NCBI GenBank assembly: GCA_008107755.1
Contig: VIRH01000072.1
Coordinates: 1-64,000 of the forward strand
Length of the DNA: 64,000 bases
From: Rhodobacterales bacterium
GTDB taxonomy: Bacteria > Pseudomonadota > Alphaproteobacteria > Rhizobiales > Stappiaceae
Direction of reading: 5' to 3'
The position numbers and the translations under genes were made by a program. The notes under the pieces were generated by a model. That model was not told the DNA's origin. It ran no database searches and was given only the letters and a program-made list of their open reading frames with translations. Positions within the stretch are counted from its first letter, which is position 1. Each line of letters opens with the position of its first letter. This document shows positions 35,753 to 44,394 of this stretch, piece by piece.

Positions 35753-36690
35753 GAGTATTTGATCCTCGGGTCGATCAGGCCATAGGTAAGATCCGTCAGC
35801 AGGTTCACGAGAACGACGATCAGCGTATAGATCACCATCATCCCCTGCAGCATGGTGTAGTCGCGCTGGTTGAGCGCGCCGACGATCAGCTTGCCGAGAC
35901 CGGGTCGGTTGAAGACGATCTCGGTCAGCACCGAGTTCCCGATGAGAATTCCGAGATAGAGACCGACGACGGTCACCACGGGTATCATCGCGTTGCGCAG
36001 GCAGTGCCGCCGGACAATGATCGCAAAGGCCAGGCCTTTCGCCCGGGCCGTGCGCACATAGTCCTGGTTGAGCACTTCCAGCATCGCCGAGCGCGCGACG
36101 CGCGTGATGTAGGCCGCCATGATAAGCCCGAGATTGATGGCAGGGAGAGCGAGATTTCTCAGATGTTCGCCCAGCCCGCCGCCCTGGCTGGAGCTGATGA
36201 CGGGAAACCAGCGAAGCTGGATGGAAAAGAACATGAGAAGCAGCACCGCCGACACGAAGGCCGGGAACGACAGGCCGAGCAGCGAGGCGATGCGGGCGAC
36301 ATAGTCCGGAAGCTTGTTCCGACGGACCGCAGACCAGACACCGACGGGGATGCCGACGACGGCCCCCAGAATGAGCGAAGCGATCGTCAGTTCGAGAGTG
36401 GCCGGCAGAACCTTCAGGATCTCGTCGATTACCGGCCGCCCGGAGACCATGGAGACGCCCCAGTCGCCGACGAGAACGCCGCCGAGAAACTCGAAATACT
36501 GCTGGTAGAGCGGCACGTCGAGACCAAGACGGACGCGCAGCGCACTCAGCGCTGCTTCGCTGGCCTGATCGCCGAGGATCGCCATCGCCGGATCGCCGGG
36601 AAGAACCCGCACGATGAAGAAGACGATGGTGAGAACCGCAAAAAGCGTGACGACTGCGAAGCCGAGCCGCTTCAGGATGAATGCTGTCAT
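35749..36690 (-). CDS. Peptide-type ABC importer permease (DppB-like)
   Basis: The 313-residue protein starts MTAFILKRLGFAVVTLFAVL, a DppB/GsiC-type first span followed by FFIVRVLPGDPA, and has the coupling loop VRTARAKGLAFAIIVRRHCLRNAMIPV near residue 215 and the C-terminal LTDLTYGLIDPRIKY signature. It forms the channel with the DppC-like permease. It follows the substrate-binding protein gene by about 100 bases on the same strand. Confidence 0.92.
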   Translation of the reverse strand: MTAFILKRLGFAVVTLFAVLTIVFFIVRVLPGDPAMAILGDQASEAALSALRVRLGLDVPLYQQYFEFLGGVLVGDWGVSMVSGRPVIDEILKVLPATLELTIASLILGAVVGIPVGVWSAVRRNKLPDYVARIASLLGLSFPAFVSAVLLLMFFSIQLRWFPVISSSQGGGLGEHLRNLALPAINLGLIMAAYITRVARSAMLEVLNQDYVRTARAKGLAFAIIVRRHCLRNAMIPVVTVVGLYLGILIGNSVLTEIVFNRPGLGKLIVGALNQRDYTMLQGMMVIYTLIVVLVNLLTDLTYGLIDPRIKYS

Positions 36691-36795
36691 GTATCCCTCA
36701 TGAAACAGGAGCCGCGATTTCCCGATAGTCGGCGTGCACCGGTGACACCCGCCAGGGCCGTCATCCGATGCACGCCGCCACCATGAGCTTGCGGC

Positions 36796-38337
36796 TTATT
36801 CGCTGAAGGACGCCTGCTCGGTCACCGGCGGGCTGAGGTTCAGGGAACCGTTTACTTCCACGCCAAGGTCAAGCGTGTCTTTCCACGCCCAGAGCTGCAT
36901 GCTCTGAACCACCGGCACGGCACAGACCTCTTCCATGATCTTCTTCTGCGCGGTCGCCCACAACTCAAGCTGCTTGTCCTGATCCGTTTCCGTGCGCGCC
37001 TCTACGATCTCGTCATCGGCAACGGCGCAATGCGAGAAGTTGGTGATGGCCGTATCGGTGCCGACGATGGAATCGGAATGGAAGAACTGCGTCAGATAGA
37101 CATCCGCGACGGGAAAGCGGGCCGCCGCGTAGTGAACCACCTGACTCATGTCCTTGCGGATCTGCTCGTGGAACGTTGCGTGTTCGACGGTCTCGATTTC
37201 CATGTTGATGTTGGCTTCACGCAGCAGTGCCTGAACCGCCTCCATGGTCGTCAGCATGCCGGGCAGCGTGGTGTGGATCGCCTTGATGGTCACCCCGTCC
37301 GGATAACCAGCTTCGGCCAGAAGCTCCTTGGCCTTGTCGACGTCATAGTCATACGTCGGCACGTCCGCGGTATAGCCAAGATGGCCCTCGGGAACGGGCG
37401 AGATCGCCGCCAGCGTCACGTCCGGCCCCTTGAACTGGACCATGGCGTCCCGGCTGATCGCGTGGGCGAATGCCTTGCGCACCAGAATATTATCGAGTGG
37501 CGGCGCGCTCATGTTGAGATGAAGGACCGACATTTCGCCCGGCCGCATGACCACGACCTTCGTGCCCGGCACCTCGGAGATGCGCTTCACCCAGCTCTGC
37601 TCCTGCTTGCCGTAGATCATGTCGATCTCGCCGGCCTGGAAGGCCAGATCACGGGAGGCATCTGACGGGATGTAGCGGTAATAGATCTCCTTGATCTTCG
37701 GTTCGCCACGGAAGTATTCCGGGTTGGCCACCAGCTTCACGTATTGCTGCGGCTGGTACTCGGCGAACATGAAGGGGCCTGTGCCGACCGGCTCGCGCTG
37801 ATAGGTCTCGCCCAGCGCCTCGACCGCGTCCTTGCAGACGATGTTGCCGCCATGATACGGCACCAGCAGGCCGAGAAGGCTCGGCACGTTTTCCGACAGC
37901 TTGATCGTCACTTCGCTCGGCCCTGTCGCCTCGACGCTCTCGAAGGCCGAGTAGTCCTTTGCGAAGGACGAGATATCCGGGTTCATCGCCCGTTTCAGCG
38001 AAAAGACGACGTCTTCCGCATCCAGCTTGCCGTAGTCGCCATGACACTCGACATCGTCGCGAAGCTCGAACGTCCAGGTGAGACCGTCATCCGACGAAGT
38101 CCAGCTCTTGGCGAGATCCGGCTCGATGAACTCCGGGCTCGCCTCGCCCGGCTTGATGCGCACCAGCCCGTTGAACATCCAGTAGAGAAGACCCTTGTCC
38201 GGCGTCGTGGTTGCCACATGCGGGTCCAGCTTGCCGGCATCCGCACTCGCCATTCCCACATTCAACGTCGTTCCGGCAGCAAGGGCATTGCCCGCCGCCA
38301 GCATGGTCGCCACCGCGACCCCTATCCTAAGCTTCAT
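36796..38337 (-). CDS. Peptide-type ABC importer substrate-binding protein (family 5)
   Basis: A 513-residue extracytoplasmic solute-binding protein of the DppA/OppA family (SBP_bac_5). The signal peptide MKLRIGVAVATMLAAGNALAA (residues 1–20) supports the start at 38337, which has GAGGACATAAAG upstream. Conserved segments include DPHVATTTPDKGLLYWMFNGL, DGLTWTFELRDDV and LLAEAGYPDGV. Ligands of this family range from peptides to opines, nickel and glycosides. The downstream position of SDR and amine-oxidase genes suggests an amino-acid-derived or N-alkylated ligand, by inference. Confidence 0.9.
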   Translation of the reverse strand: MKLRIGVAVATMLAAGNALAAGTTLNVGMASADAGKLDPHVATTTPDKGLLYWMFNGLVRIKPGEASPEFIEPDLAKSWTSSDDGLTWTFELRDDVECHGDYGKLDAEDVVFSLKRAMNPDISSFAKDYSAFESVEATGPSEVTIKLSENVPSLLGLLVPYHGGNIVCKDAVEALGETYQREPVGTGPFMFAEYQPQQYVKLVANPEYFRGEPKIKEIYYRYIPSDASRDLAFQAGEIDMIYGKQEQSWVKRISEVPGTKVVVMRPGEMSVLHLNMSAPPLDNILVRKAFAHAISRDAMVQFKGPDVTLAAISPVPEGHLGYTADVPTYDYDVDKAKELLAEAGYPDGVTIKAIHTTLPGMLTTMEAVQALLREANINMEIETVEHATFHEQIRKDMSQVVHYAAARFPVADVYLTQFFHSDSIVGTDTAITNFSHCAVADDEIVEARTETDQDKQLELWATAQKKIMEEVCAVPVVQSMQLWAWKDTLDLGVEVNGSLNLSPPVTEQASFSE

Positions 38338-38390
38338 CTTTATGTCCTCTGGTCGGTTCTTGTCGTTGACCCAAAGGTTCACGCCGTTCC

Positions 38391-39104
38391 CTAAAGCGTG
38401 TCCTCAAGCCGGCAGTTCACCAGCATTTCCGCCATGGCTGCCGTGTTCGGCAGGGCCAGCGCCAGGGCGGTTATTTCTGCAAAATCCTTCGGATCGATCA
38501 TCTCCTCACGGCTCACCTTGGTGACGCCGGACGTCAGATCCGTCGCAACGAAGCTCGGGCAGATCGCGGTGGCACGGATGCCATGATCCCAGCCGATCCG
38601 GCGCGTCCCGTGGGTCAGCGCCATCACCGCATGCTTCGTCATGTTGTAGGCAATGTTCTCGTTGCGCACGCGCTTGCCGGAGAGCGATGCAACGTTGATC
38701 ACGCGTCCCGAGCCGCTGTCCTTGAGATGCGGCAGGCACAGGCGTGTCAGGAAAAGAGGTCCCTTGACGTTGGTCGCCCAGAGCGCATCAAGCTCCTCTT
38801 CCTCCCCCTCCTCGATCGAAAAGGTATTGGAGGTTCCGGCGTTGTTGACCAGTGCGTCCAGACGTCCGAAGCGGTCGATGGTGGCCTTGACCCAGTCGGC
38901 GTGGCTTGTCCGGTCGGCGGCGTCATATCGGCAGCACAGCAATCGGTCTTCCGGAGAACCGGAAAGCACGTCACTCAGCCCGCCCGCGTCCCGGGCACCC
39001 GCACTGACGCAGTACCCTTTCTCAAGAAGCATTCTGGCGATCGCCAGTCCGATCCCTCGGCTGGCTCCTGAAATCATGACGACGCGTCCGTCCGGGTTGA
39101 GCAC
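38391..39104 (-). CDS. Short-chain dehydrogenase/reductase
   Basis: A 237-residue SDR with the cofactor motif MISGASRGIGLAIA near residue 9, LVNNAGTSN near 83, and the catalytic YNMTK near 148. GTG 39104 is chosen as start because TTAGGAGG lies just before it; a longer reading begins inside the upstream oxidoreductase gene. It starts about 10 bases after that gene's stop, so the three redox genes and probably the importer form one operon. It oxidises or reduces a hydroxyl/keto group, substrate unknown. Confidence 0.87.
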   Translation of the reverse strand: MLNPDGRVVMISGASRGIGLAIARMLLEKGYCVSAGARDAGGLSDVLSGSPEDRLLCCRYDAADRTSHADWVKATIDRFGRLDALVNNAGTSNTFSIEEGEEEELDALWATNVKGPLFLTRLCLPHLKDSGSGRVINVASLSGKRVRNENIAYNMTKHAVMALTHGTRRIGWDHGIRATAICPSFVATDLTSGVTKVSREEMIDPKDFAEITALALALPNTAAMAEMLVNCRLEDTL

Positions 39105-39114
39105 TGTGTACCTC

Positions 39115-40290
39115 CTAACCGTGCAGCGTAAGCGATGCCTCCGCCTGATCGGTGTTTTCGAATCTGTCGAACCGGAAGGCCTCGGCATCGAGATCTGGTG
39201 TGATGCCGAGAGCAATTTGCGCAGCCATCGGACCCGTTACCGGACCGATGCCGAAACCGTGGCCGGAAAACCCGGCGGCGATTGTCAGATTATCCATTCC
39301 GGGCGCCTTGTCGATGACGGGAAGAGCGTCCGGCGTCAGGTCCAGCGCGCCCGCCCAGAAACTTTCCAGCGTGAGGGCGCCAAAGGCCGGCAAGACGGCA
39401 CTGACCTTGGCGATCGTATCCTGAACCGCGTTCATGTCGGGGCGGATCGCAGGCCAGCCCTGGCGTGTCGTGAGGGTCCAGTCGCCGAACCGGGCTCCAC
39501 TCGTCACCCGCATGCGGCCGCAGCGCTCCTGGCGCGCTGCCATGTCCGCATTGGCAACGCCGAGGACGGGCTCAAGCATCGGTTCGCAAACCGCGCTGCG
39601 CAGCACCGTCACCACTGGTCGGCGAAGAGGAATGGATGACCCAAGCGGCTCCAGCAATTCGTTGGCGAGAATGCCGGTCGCAAGCACGACCGCGCCGCAA
39701 GCGATCTTGCGGTCGGAAGTTACAACCGCTTCGACCCTGTGCCCGCTGCTCTCCAGGCGCGTCACTTTCTCGCCAAAACAGGTTTCGACGCCAAGGCGTT
39801 CGGCCTTCTTCACATAGGCTTTGACGGTCAGGTCGGGATCGGCATGCCCGTCGCTTGCGCAGAAGGATGCGGCGAGGACCTGGTCGGACAGCGGCGGCGC
39901 GATCTCGCGCACGCTCTGAAGGTCCGGCAGAAATGTGATCGGCAGTCCCGCAGCGGATTGATCCGCGACCAACGCGCGGATCGTGGCGACTTCCGCGTCC
40001 GTACGGGCGAGACGCAGATTGCCCTTCTGGCGATAGCCCGTTTCCTGGCCCAGTTTCTCGGAAAGGCCGGGCCAGAGCGCAACGGCTTGCAGCGCCAACG
40101 GCAGCTCCGCCGGATGCCGGCCGGACTGGCGTACGCCCGCCAGCGTCCATCCGGACGCCATCGAAGCCGGACCAAACCCGTCGACAAGCGTGACCTTCGC
40201 GCCCCGTTCCGCCAGTTCCAGGGCCGCCGCGGCGCCGGTTATACCGGCCCCGATCACAACGACATCTGAAGCTGCGGATGTCAGAACCAT
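39115..40290 (-). CDS. FAD-dependent amine/amino-acid oxidoreductase (DAO family)
   Basis: The 391-residue protein has the N-terminal dinucleotide-binding VVVIGAGITGAAAALELAERG (about 9–29) and the C-terminal GFSGHGFGIGPVTG signature of the glycine/D-amino-acid oxidase (DAO) family. Such enzymes oxidise D-amino acids, sarcosine, or other secondary amines in the cytoplasm. Its start overlaps the end of a second DAO-family gene, so two related flavoenzymes are made together; they may act as subunits of one dehydrogenase or on successive substrates. Confidence 0.87.
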   Translation of the reverse strand: MVLTSAASDVVVIGAGITGAAAALELAERGAKVTLVDGFGPASMASGWTLAGVRQSGRHPAELPLALQAVALWPGLSEKLGQETGYRQKGNLRLARTDAEVATIRALVADQSAAGLPITFLPDLQSVREIAPPLSDQVLAASFCASDGHADPDLTVKAYVKKAERLGVETCFGEKVTRLESSGHRVEAVVTSDRKIACGAVVLATGILANELLEPLGSSIPLRRPVVTVLRSAVCEPMLEPVLGVANADMAARQERCGRMRVTSGARFGDWTLTTRQGWPAIRPDMNAVQDTIAKVSAVLPAFGALTLESFWAGALDLTPDALPVIDKAPGMDNLTIAAGFSGHGFGIGPVTGPMAAQIALGITPDLDAEAFRFDRFENTDQAEASLTLHG

Positions 40291-41585
40291 CAGGCCGCCT
40301 GCCTCCTGCCGAACCGGTCAAGCCGGAAGGGTGACGGATCGACAAGTGCTTTATTGTTCGTCAGCTTCTGAACCGCCAGTTTCGCAACGCCCGGTCCGAT
40401 GCCGAAGCCGTGACCGGACAGCCCGCTGGCGATCAGCAGTCCGTCCCACCCCGCCGGTTCGTCGATCACGGGGATCTCGTCCGGCATGGTGTCGATCAGC
40501 CCGCCCCACGCCTCGGCGACCCTGACCTCCGCAATGCGCGGATGGAGACGCTTTGCATTATTCAGAACCGACGTCAGAAGCTTCATGTTCGGCTGGGGCG
40601 ACATGACCCGCACCTGCTCGAAGGGCGTCACATCGCTCGCCGACCACCGGTGCCGGCCCATTGGCCCGAAGAAACCCGGACCGAATTTCAAGGTCATCAT
40701 ACGCCAGCGTTCGGCAATGACGGGCAGGAAATCGAAGAAATAACGAAATGCCGCCGGCACGATTTCGAACTCCGCCGCGCCGCTCTTGGCAATGGTGTAG
40801 CCGCCGTCCGCGCGCCGGCGCAGCGATGCATCTGTCGCCCCGATCGCGCCGGAGACGACTTCCGGTCCCGGCGTCGTTCTCAGGACGGACGACTTGATGG
40901 CAAGCTGCGGAAAGGCAATGCCCATATTCTCCAGGAAGGTGCGCGACCAGGCACCGCCTGCCAGAACGACTTTCTGGCACCGGATCTCGCCGTGTTCCGT
41001 GACGATGGCGCTGACGCGCCCCGCCTGCCGTTCGATGCTTCGGACCGCACAGTTTTCCAGAACGATCGCCCCGCGTTTGCGGGCAAGGCGGGTGATGGCG
41101 GGGACTGCCAGCGCAGGCTCTGCCGTCGCATCGGACGGGGTGTGCAGCGCGCCGACAAATGCCCGGTCGTTGCGGTTCAGAAGCGCGTCGGTCTGCTGAC
41201 CGTCCAGAAGAACGGCGCCATGGTCGAACGCCGCATTCTCCTTCAGCCAGACCTCGTGCTTGTGGAACTCCGCCTCCGTGGCGGCGAGATAGGTGGTGCC
41301 GCGCTGGCCATAGCCGATATCGTCATCGAGATTGGCAACGAGATCCTTCCACAGCCGGGCGCTTTCGATCATCAGCTGAAGTTCGCGCTTGTCGCGGCCT
41401 GCCTTGCGGATCCAGCCCCAGTTGCGCGACGACTGCTCCCCGCCGACGATGCCCTTTTCACAGACGACGACCGAATGACCGGCCTCAGCCAGATAAAGGG
41501 CCGTACAGATGCCCACAATGCCGCCACCGATGACGGCCACGTCCACCTGGTCGGGAAGACTGGTTTTTTCGACAGGTTCGACCAC
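40290..41585 (-). CDS. FAD-dependent amine/amino-acid oxidoreductase (DAO family), second copy
   Basis: A 431-residue DAO-family protein with VAVIGGGIVGICTALYLAEAG near residue 15, CEKGIVGGEQSSRNWGWIRK after it, and the C-terminal LSGHGFGIGPGVAKL. It is the first gene of the minus-strand cluster and divergent from a LysR regulator, with 93 bases between them containing an inverted repeat. It is similar in architecture to the next gene, but not a simple duplicate. Substrate probably an imported secondary amine or D-amino acid, by inference. Confidence 0.87.
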   Translation of the reverse strand: MVEPVEKTSLPDQVDVAVIGGGIVGICTALYLAEAGHSVVVCEKGIVGGEQSSRNWGWIRKAGRDKRELQLMIESARLWKDLVANLDDDIGYGQRGTTYLAATEAEFHKHEVWLKENAAFDHGAVLLDGQQTDALLNRNDRAFVGALHTPSDATAEPALAVPAITRLARKRGAIVLENCAVRSIERQAGRVSAIVTEHGEIRCQKVVLAGGAWSRTFLENMGIAFPQLAIKSSVLRTTPGPEVVSGAIGATDASLRRRADGGYTIAKSGAAEFEIVPAAFRYFFDFLPVIAERWRMMTLKFGPGFFGPMGRHRWSASDVTPFEQVRVMSPQPNMKLLTSVLNNAKRLHPRIAEVRVAEAWGGLIDTMPDEIPVIDEPAGWDGLLIASGLSGHGFGIGPGVAKLAVQKLTNNKALVDPSPFRLDRFGRRQAA

Positions 41586-41633
41586 TTAAGCCCCCGGAAA
41601 CCATAATCGAATGGAAGCTTGCGGCGCGGCAAA

Positions 41634-41669
41634 GTATAAGACAAATACAATTAGCGAAGACTCTTATAC
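41634..41669. promoter_or_regulatory. Inverted repeat in the LysR/oxidoreductase divergent promoter
   Basis: GTATAAG (41634–41640) and CTTATAC (41663–41669) are perfect arms separated by 22 bases, in the gap between the oxidoreductase gene and the LysR gene. A likely LysR-type binding site. Confidence 0.45.
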
Positions 41670-41678
41670 GGAAATGTT

Positions 41679-42575
41679 ATGGTCAGTTCTCTCTCTCCCA
41701 GATCTCTGGAAGCATTTCGCGCGGTGATGAGAACCGGAACAGTGTCCGCCGCGGCCGACGAACTTCTCATTTCCCAGCCGGCCGTCAGTCGGCTGATCCG
41801 GGATCTCGAAACCCGTCTCGACATGGCGCTGTTCAGCCGGCACGGCAGCCGCGTGGTGGCGACCAACGAGGCGCATGAACTCTGGACCGAGGTGGAGCGC
41901 AGCTTCATCGGCCTCACCCAGATCGAACGAGCGGCCGAGCAGATCAAACACGGCTACCGGGCGACGCTGTCCATCGCCTCCGCCCCGGCCTTCGCCCAGT
42001 CTGTGCTGCCGATGGTCATCTCGGACCTCCTGGAAGAACGCCCGAATTTCCGCGCCGAATTCCTCTCGATGACCACCCTGCCCGTTGTGCGCCAGGTCGC
42101 GCTTCGCCAATGCCAGATCGGTTTCGGCATTCCAACGCAGCACAAATACGAGATCGACGTCATCAAGACGGGTTCGGTGCCCTTTCGCTTCATCGCGGCA
42201 CCCGGCCATCCCCTGGGCGACGTCGACCACATCGAACCGGACCAGCTCTCCGGCCTCGACGTCGTCGGCTTCGTGGACACCACCGCAACCGGCCGCGCCT
42301 TCGACAGGCTGTTTGCGAAGATGGCGCATCCGCCGGTCCTGAAGATGAAGTCCTACCTCTCCCACATCGTTTCGGCGCTGGTGCTCAGGAATGTCGGCGT
42401 CGGCATCGTCGACGCCTTCACCGCCGAGGACCACGCCCGCATGGGCGGGATCGTCCGGCCTTTGAACGTGAACGAGCGCTTCGAGTATTCCGTCATCAAG
42501 CCACACGGCGACAAGATCAGCTCGGAATGCGAGGCCCTTGTCGAGCAGTTCGAGAAATACGCAGGGCGGTATTGA
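41679..42575 (+). CDS. LysR-family transcriptional regulator
   Basis: A 298-residue regulator with the helix-turn-helix SLEAFRAVMRTGTVSAAADELLISQPAVSRLIRDLE (about 8–43) and a substrate-binding effector domain. It is divergent from the FAD oxidoreductase–SDR–importer cluster and should control it, probably in response to the imported substrate. The helix-turn-helix resembles regulators of amino-acid/opine catabolism (OccR/NocR group), fitting the neighbouring amine oxidoreductases, but this is only a resemblance. Confidence 0.9.
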   Translation: MVSSLSPRSLEAFRAVMRTGTVSAAADELLISQPAVSRLIRDLETRLDMALFSRHGSRVVATNEAHELWTEVERSFIGLTQIERAAEQIKHGYRATLSIASAPAFAQSVLPMVISDLLEERPNFRAEFLSMTTLPVVRQVALRQCQIGFGIPTQHKYEIDVIKTGSVPFRFIAAPGHPLGDVDHIEPDQLSGLDVVGFVDTTATGRAFDRLFAKMAHPPVLKMKSYLSHIVSALVLRNVGVGIVDAFTAEDHARMGGIVRPLNVNERFEYSVIKPHGDKISSECEALVEQFEKYAGRY

Positions 42576-42704
42576 GCGAGTTGCGGCAAGCCCGGGCGAA
42601 GGAGCACCGAACCGGGAGGGCTTGGTCTTTTCGACCAGCAGTCTGAAATGCCGGGCAGCGCCGGCGGCTCTTCCCTCTTTCAAACGCGAGCCCCCAACTA
42701 CGTC

Positions 42705-42979
42705 GCCGCCCATGCTTCGAGACGGACCTGACGGTCCTCCTCAGCATGAGGTCGAGTGGAGGTGAGGTAGAAAGATATCAGGAGGCCTGCTCTCGGCCCG
42801 TCGCTATTTCCGGAGCAGCGCGCCTTGCTCCTGCTCGGCATGAGGCCGAGTAGAGCGGAGGTCCAGACATCCGGAATGCACCACACGGCCCTCCGGCCCG
42901 AACCACTGACATTGCCACCACCACCTCCTCATCCTGAGGAAGCGCGAAGCGCTGTCTCGAAGGATGGGCCGCTTGCTCC
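42705..42979. repeat. 275-bp direct repeat, copy 1
   Basis: Matches 43139–43412 almost perfectly apart from about ten changes near 42750–42785. Both ends carry palindromic modules of a kind common in Rhizobiales: a CATGCTTCGAGACGG...CTCAGCATGAGG hairpin at the left and CCTCATCCTGAGG...CTCGAAGGATGGG at the right, so the unit itself has inverted ends. Confidence 0.85.
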
Positions 42980-43138
42980 GCTCACCAAGGATAACGGCCG
43001 CGCCAAGGACACCCTCCCCCCCCGACGGAAGAGATGTCCGAGGCTCCTTCTCCGCAAATGCGGACCAGCAATGGTCGAAGGATCTCGGCATTGGCAGCTT
43101 AGGCACAAGCGAGTATCAGGCAGCAACCTGAGGAACGT

Positions 43139-43412
43139 GCCGCCCATGCTTCGAGACGGACCTGACGGTCCTCCTCAGCATGAGGTGGCGTGGAGGAGAG
43201 GTCGAGAAGATCTGGAGGTCTGCTCTCGGCCCGTCGCTATTTCCGGAGCAGCGCGCCTTGCTCCTGCTCGGCATGAGGCCGAGTAGAGCGGAGGTCCAGA
43301 CATCCGGAATGCACCACACGGCCCTCCGGCCCGAACCACTGACATTGCCACCACCACCTCCTCATCCTGAGGAAGCGCGAAGCGCTGTCTCGAAGGATGG
43401 GCCGCTTGCTCC
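43139..43412. repeat. 275-bp direct repeat, copy 2
   Basis: Second copy, in the same orientation, 434 bases downstream of copy 1, with one single-base deletion and a few substitutions. It ends just before the terminator of trcR. Confidence 0.85.
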
Positions 43413-43439
43413 AGACAGGCCCGCAGCAAGAACCGCTGA

Positions 43440-43476
43440 AATGAAAAAGCCGCCGGCGCAGTGCGGCCGGCGGCTT
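43440..43476 (-). terminator. Rho-independent terminator of trcR
   Basis: On the minus strand AAGCCGCCGG/CCGGCGGCTT arms (43467–43476 and 43447–43456) are followed by TTTTTCATTT. Confidence 0.85.
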
Positions 43477-43504
43477 CCATCAGTCGTTTCGAACACGGCA
43501 GGAC

Positions 43505-44236
43505 TTACTTGTCCTCGTCTTCGTCCTCGTCGGCATTTTCGCTCTTCAGCGAATTCAGCTTGGCGAAAACGGCATCCGCATCGATTTCCTCTTCTTCCTC
43601 GCGCTGGATCGGCTTGGACGGATCGAGCGAGAAAGCGGCGGCGATGGCGTCTTCGCTGGTCGAATCCTCAACCGACATCAGCGTTTCTTCCGTACCCGGC
43701 GCCGGCTGCGGTGCGTTCTTGGCAGCCTTTTCGACTTCCATATCCAGTTCCAGCTGGCTGCAAAGCCCCAGCGTGACGGGATCGGACGGCGTCAGGTTTG
43801 CCGAATTCCAGTGGGTGCGCTCGCGGATGGCGGCGATGGTCGGCTTGGTGGTGCCGACGAGACGCATGATCTGCGCATCCTTGATTTCGGGATGATTGCG
43901 CACGAGCCAGAGGATGGCATTGGGGCGGTCCTGGCGGCGGGACACCGGCGTATAACGCGGTCCCTTGCGCTTGGATTCCGGCACCACGACCTTAGAGCCC
44001 TGAAGCTTCAGCTGGTAGTTCGGATCCCTCTGCGCCTTTTCGACCTCCTCCCGGGACAACTGGCCGGTCAGAATCGGATCGAGCCCCTTGATTCCCTGCG
44101 CGGCTTCGCCATCGGCAATTGCCTTCACTTCCAGCGGATGAAGTCTGCAGAAGGCGGCAATCTGAGTGAAGCTCAGAGCGGTATTGTCAACGAGCCAGAC
44201 GGCCGTTGCCTTCGGCATAAGCGGCGTGTTCGCCAT
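43505..44236 (-). CDS. trcR: DUF1013-family transcription factor (TrcR)
   Basis: The 243-residue protein starts MANTPLMPKATAVWLVDNTA and has KGPRYTPVSRRQDRPNAILW near residue 90 and the helix IMRLVGTTKPTIAAIRERTHWN near 120, as in DUF1013. The Caulobacter member, TrcR, associates with RNA polymerase and controls cell-cycle genes. An acidic, disordered tail (EEEEEIDADAV...EDEDEDK) ends the protein. It is monocistronic, with a strong terminator, and is a well-conserved alphaproteobacterial core gene. Confidence 0.85.
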   Translation of the reverse strand: MANTPLMPKATAVWLVDNTALSFTQIAAFCRLHPLEVKAIADGEAAQGIKGLDPILTGQLSREEVEKAQRDPNYQLKLQGSKVVVPESKRKGPRYTPVSRRQDRPNAILWLVRNHPEIKDAQIMRLVGTTKPTIAAIRERTHWNSANLTPSDPVTLGLCSQLELDMEVEKAAKNAPQPAPGTEETLMSVEDSTSEDAIAAAFSLDPSKPIQREEEEEIDADAVFAKLNSLKSENADEDEDEDK

Positions 44237-44394
44237 CGAATAAATTCCTCTCGTCTGCTCCCTCGCCCGGCGGGGCGAAAAAGCGGTGTTCCATAGCTGT
44301 TTTTATGGGAAGCGGGCGCAATATAAGCTGAACGCGACGGAAACGCAAATATGCAATCTCCACCGCCTCCAGCTCCCCAAACCCGGCCTCGGCA

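Larger units (their letters stand above)
42576..43504. other. Gene-free, repeat-filled region
   Basis: About 930 bases between LysR and trcR with no supported gene. It holds two near-identical copies of a 275-bp repeat (see separate entries) and 159 bases of unrelated sequence between them. Long open frames here are made of repeat sequence. Confidence 0.6.

Noticed and set aside
42825-43776. Long open frames over the duplicated repeat
   Set aside because: They are made of the repeat sequence and an arginine/proline-rich shadow of trcR; no ribosome site and no recognisable domain.
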